Shown piece by piece: positions 59,608 to 60,000 of a stretch of DNA of 60,000 nt (within the stretch, counting starts at the first letter, position 1; each line of letters opens with the position of its first letter). The stretch is taken from the NCBI RefSeq assembly GCF_030272615.1, contig NC_081406.1, positions 403,264,939-403,324,938 on the forward strand, given 5' to 3'. The translations under genes were made by a program, and so were the position numbers. The stretch comes from Cryptomeria japonica. Its lineage: Eukaryota > Streptophyta > Pinopsida > Cupressales > Cupressaceae. The notes under the pieces were generated by a model. The model saw only the letters and a program-made list of their open reading frames with translations, searched no databases and had not been told where the DNA came from.

Positions 59608-60000
59608 GATAAAAGATAAATACCTAACAAATAGTTGCCAGTGAAAAACCTAAAGAACTCTTCCAATCACTTGTGGAATCGCTCAAGAAGATATCAGATT
59701 GCACTGAATTGCCTTAGAATCACTCTTAATTGCTCTGAATGTAAGGTGATCAGAAATGAAGTGAATTCAACCTTTTAACCTCCAAGAAAAACCCTAATCT
59801 ATCATTGATATGAATGACTCCTGGTGAAAGATACCGGATCTCAGTTGAACATCTCCATGCCAGATAAGAATTTCTAATGTCTGGATCATCTTCCAGAACC
59901 TCTTCTCGAGGCTTAAGTAGTAAAATCATGAATTTTTCCTACCCCTAGGCATCTGCCTTAGTTACTGGATGAGCTTCCTACTGGTGTAAGAGCAACTTCC
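59608..60000 (-). other. Element F sequence upstream of ORF2
   Basis: This is probably the ORF1-ORF2 spacer, by analogy with C and E. It is non-coding as far as seen. A TTAGGGTTTTTC box (minus, about 59785-59796) is present. ORF1 and the 5' LTR would lie beyond the window. Confidence 0.5.

Noticed and set aside
1-60000. tRNA, rRNA or CRISPR
   Set aside because: No cloverleaf, rRNA core or regular spacer array was seen; the only tRNA-related sequences are short primer binding sites.

Overview
The window is nuclear DNA of a land plant and consists almost entirely of LTR retrotransposons in several layers of nesting. The evidence is Ty1/copia gag-pol of plant type, LTRs bounded TG...CA, initiator-Met primer binding sites (ATTGGTATCAGAGC), polypurine tracts of the form CAAAGGGGGAGAT, plant telomere-type AAACCCTA boxes, and one plant-like SPT6 fragment. 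The density and decay of the elements suggest a large repeat-rich genome, perhaps a gymnosperm. The species cannot be fixed from the sequence. No intact host gene, tRNA, rRNA or CRISPR array was seen. Element letters (A to L) are used throughout.

Nested block 1 (1-20430). The oldest layer is copia element D (+), whose pol remnant is 9208-10631. Its 3' LTR is cut into three pieces: 10938-11626, 18670-19226 and 20330-about 20430. Into D went B (+, gag 3462-5517 and a 2.5-kb LTR 6670-9207). Into B went A (+, pol 1-1836 and LTR 2244-3461). Complete copia element I (-, 11627-18669) and solo LTR J (19227-20329) sit in D's LTR.

Block 2 (20431-28845). Copia element K (-, 20632-28845) is structurally complete: two LTRs, PBS, PPT, a perfect AACTG target duplication, and gag-pol in a single frame broken only by stops. 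It sits inside a fragment of a probable minus-strand LTR (L). A 0.93-kb sequence with inverted-repeat ends lies in K's 3' untranslated region.

Block 3 (28846-39605). This holds mostly uncharacterised sequence, a decayed Ty3/gypsy gag-protease with a G-patch (32243-36104), an inverted- and tandem-repeat structure (36102-37375) and a SPT6-like pseudogene fragment (38345-38812).

Block 4 (39606-60000). This contains three copies (C, E, F) of a pol-less LTR element. Its ORF1 is a coiled-coil protein with five zinc knuckles. Its ORF2, about 600-1060 codons, is conserved between copies but I do not recognise it. C (39606-44556) is fused to the 3' end of a B-family element (44557-48269). E (51823-55255) lies in a possible LTR (H) that interrupts copia integrase fragment G (49437-50703). 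F (-, from 55256 past the window end) is inserted in E's ORF2.

How it fits together: the pol-less elements (B, C, E, F) have the same LTR tips and polypurine tract as the gag-pol copia elements A, D, I and K, and E also has the same primer binding site. The likely relationship is trans-mobilisation by copia enzymes. The two-ORF family is the most interesting item here.
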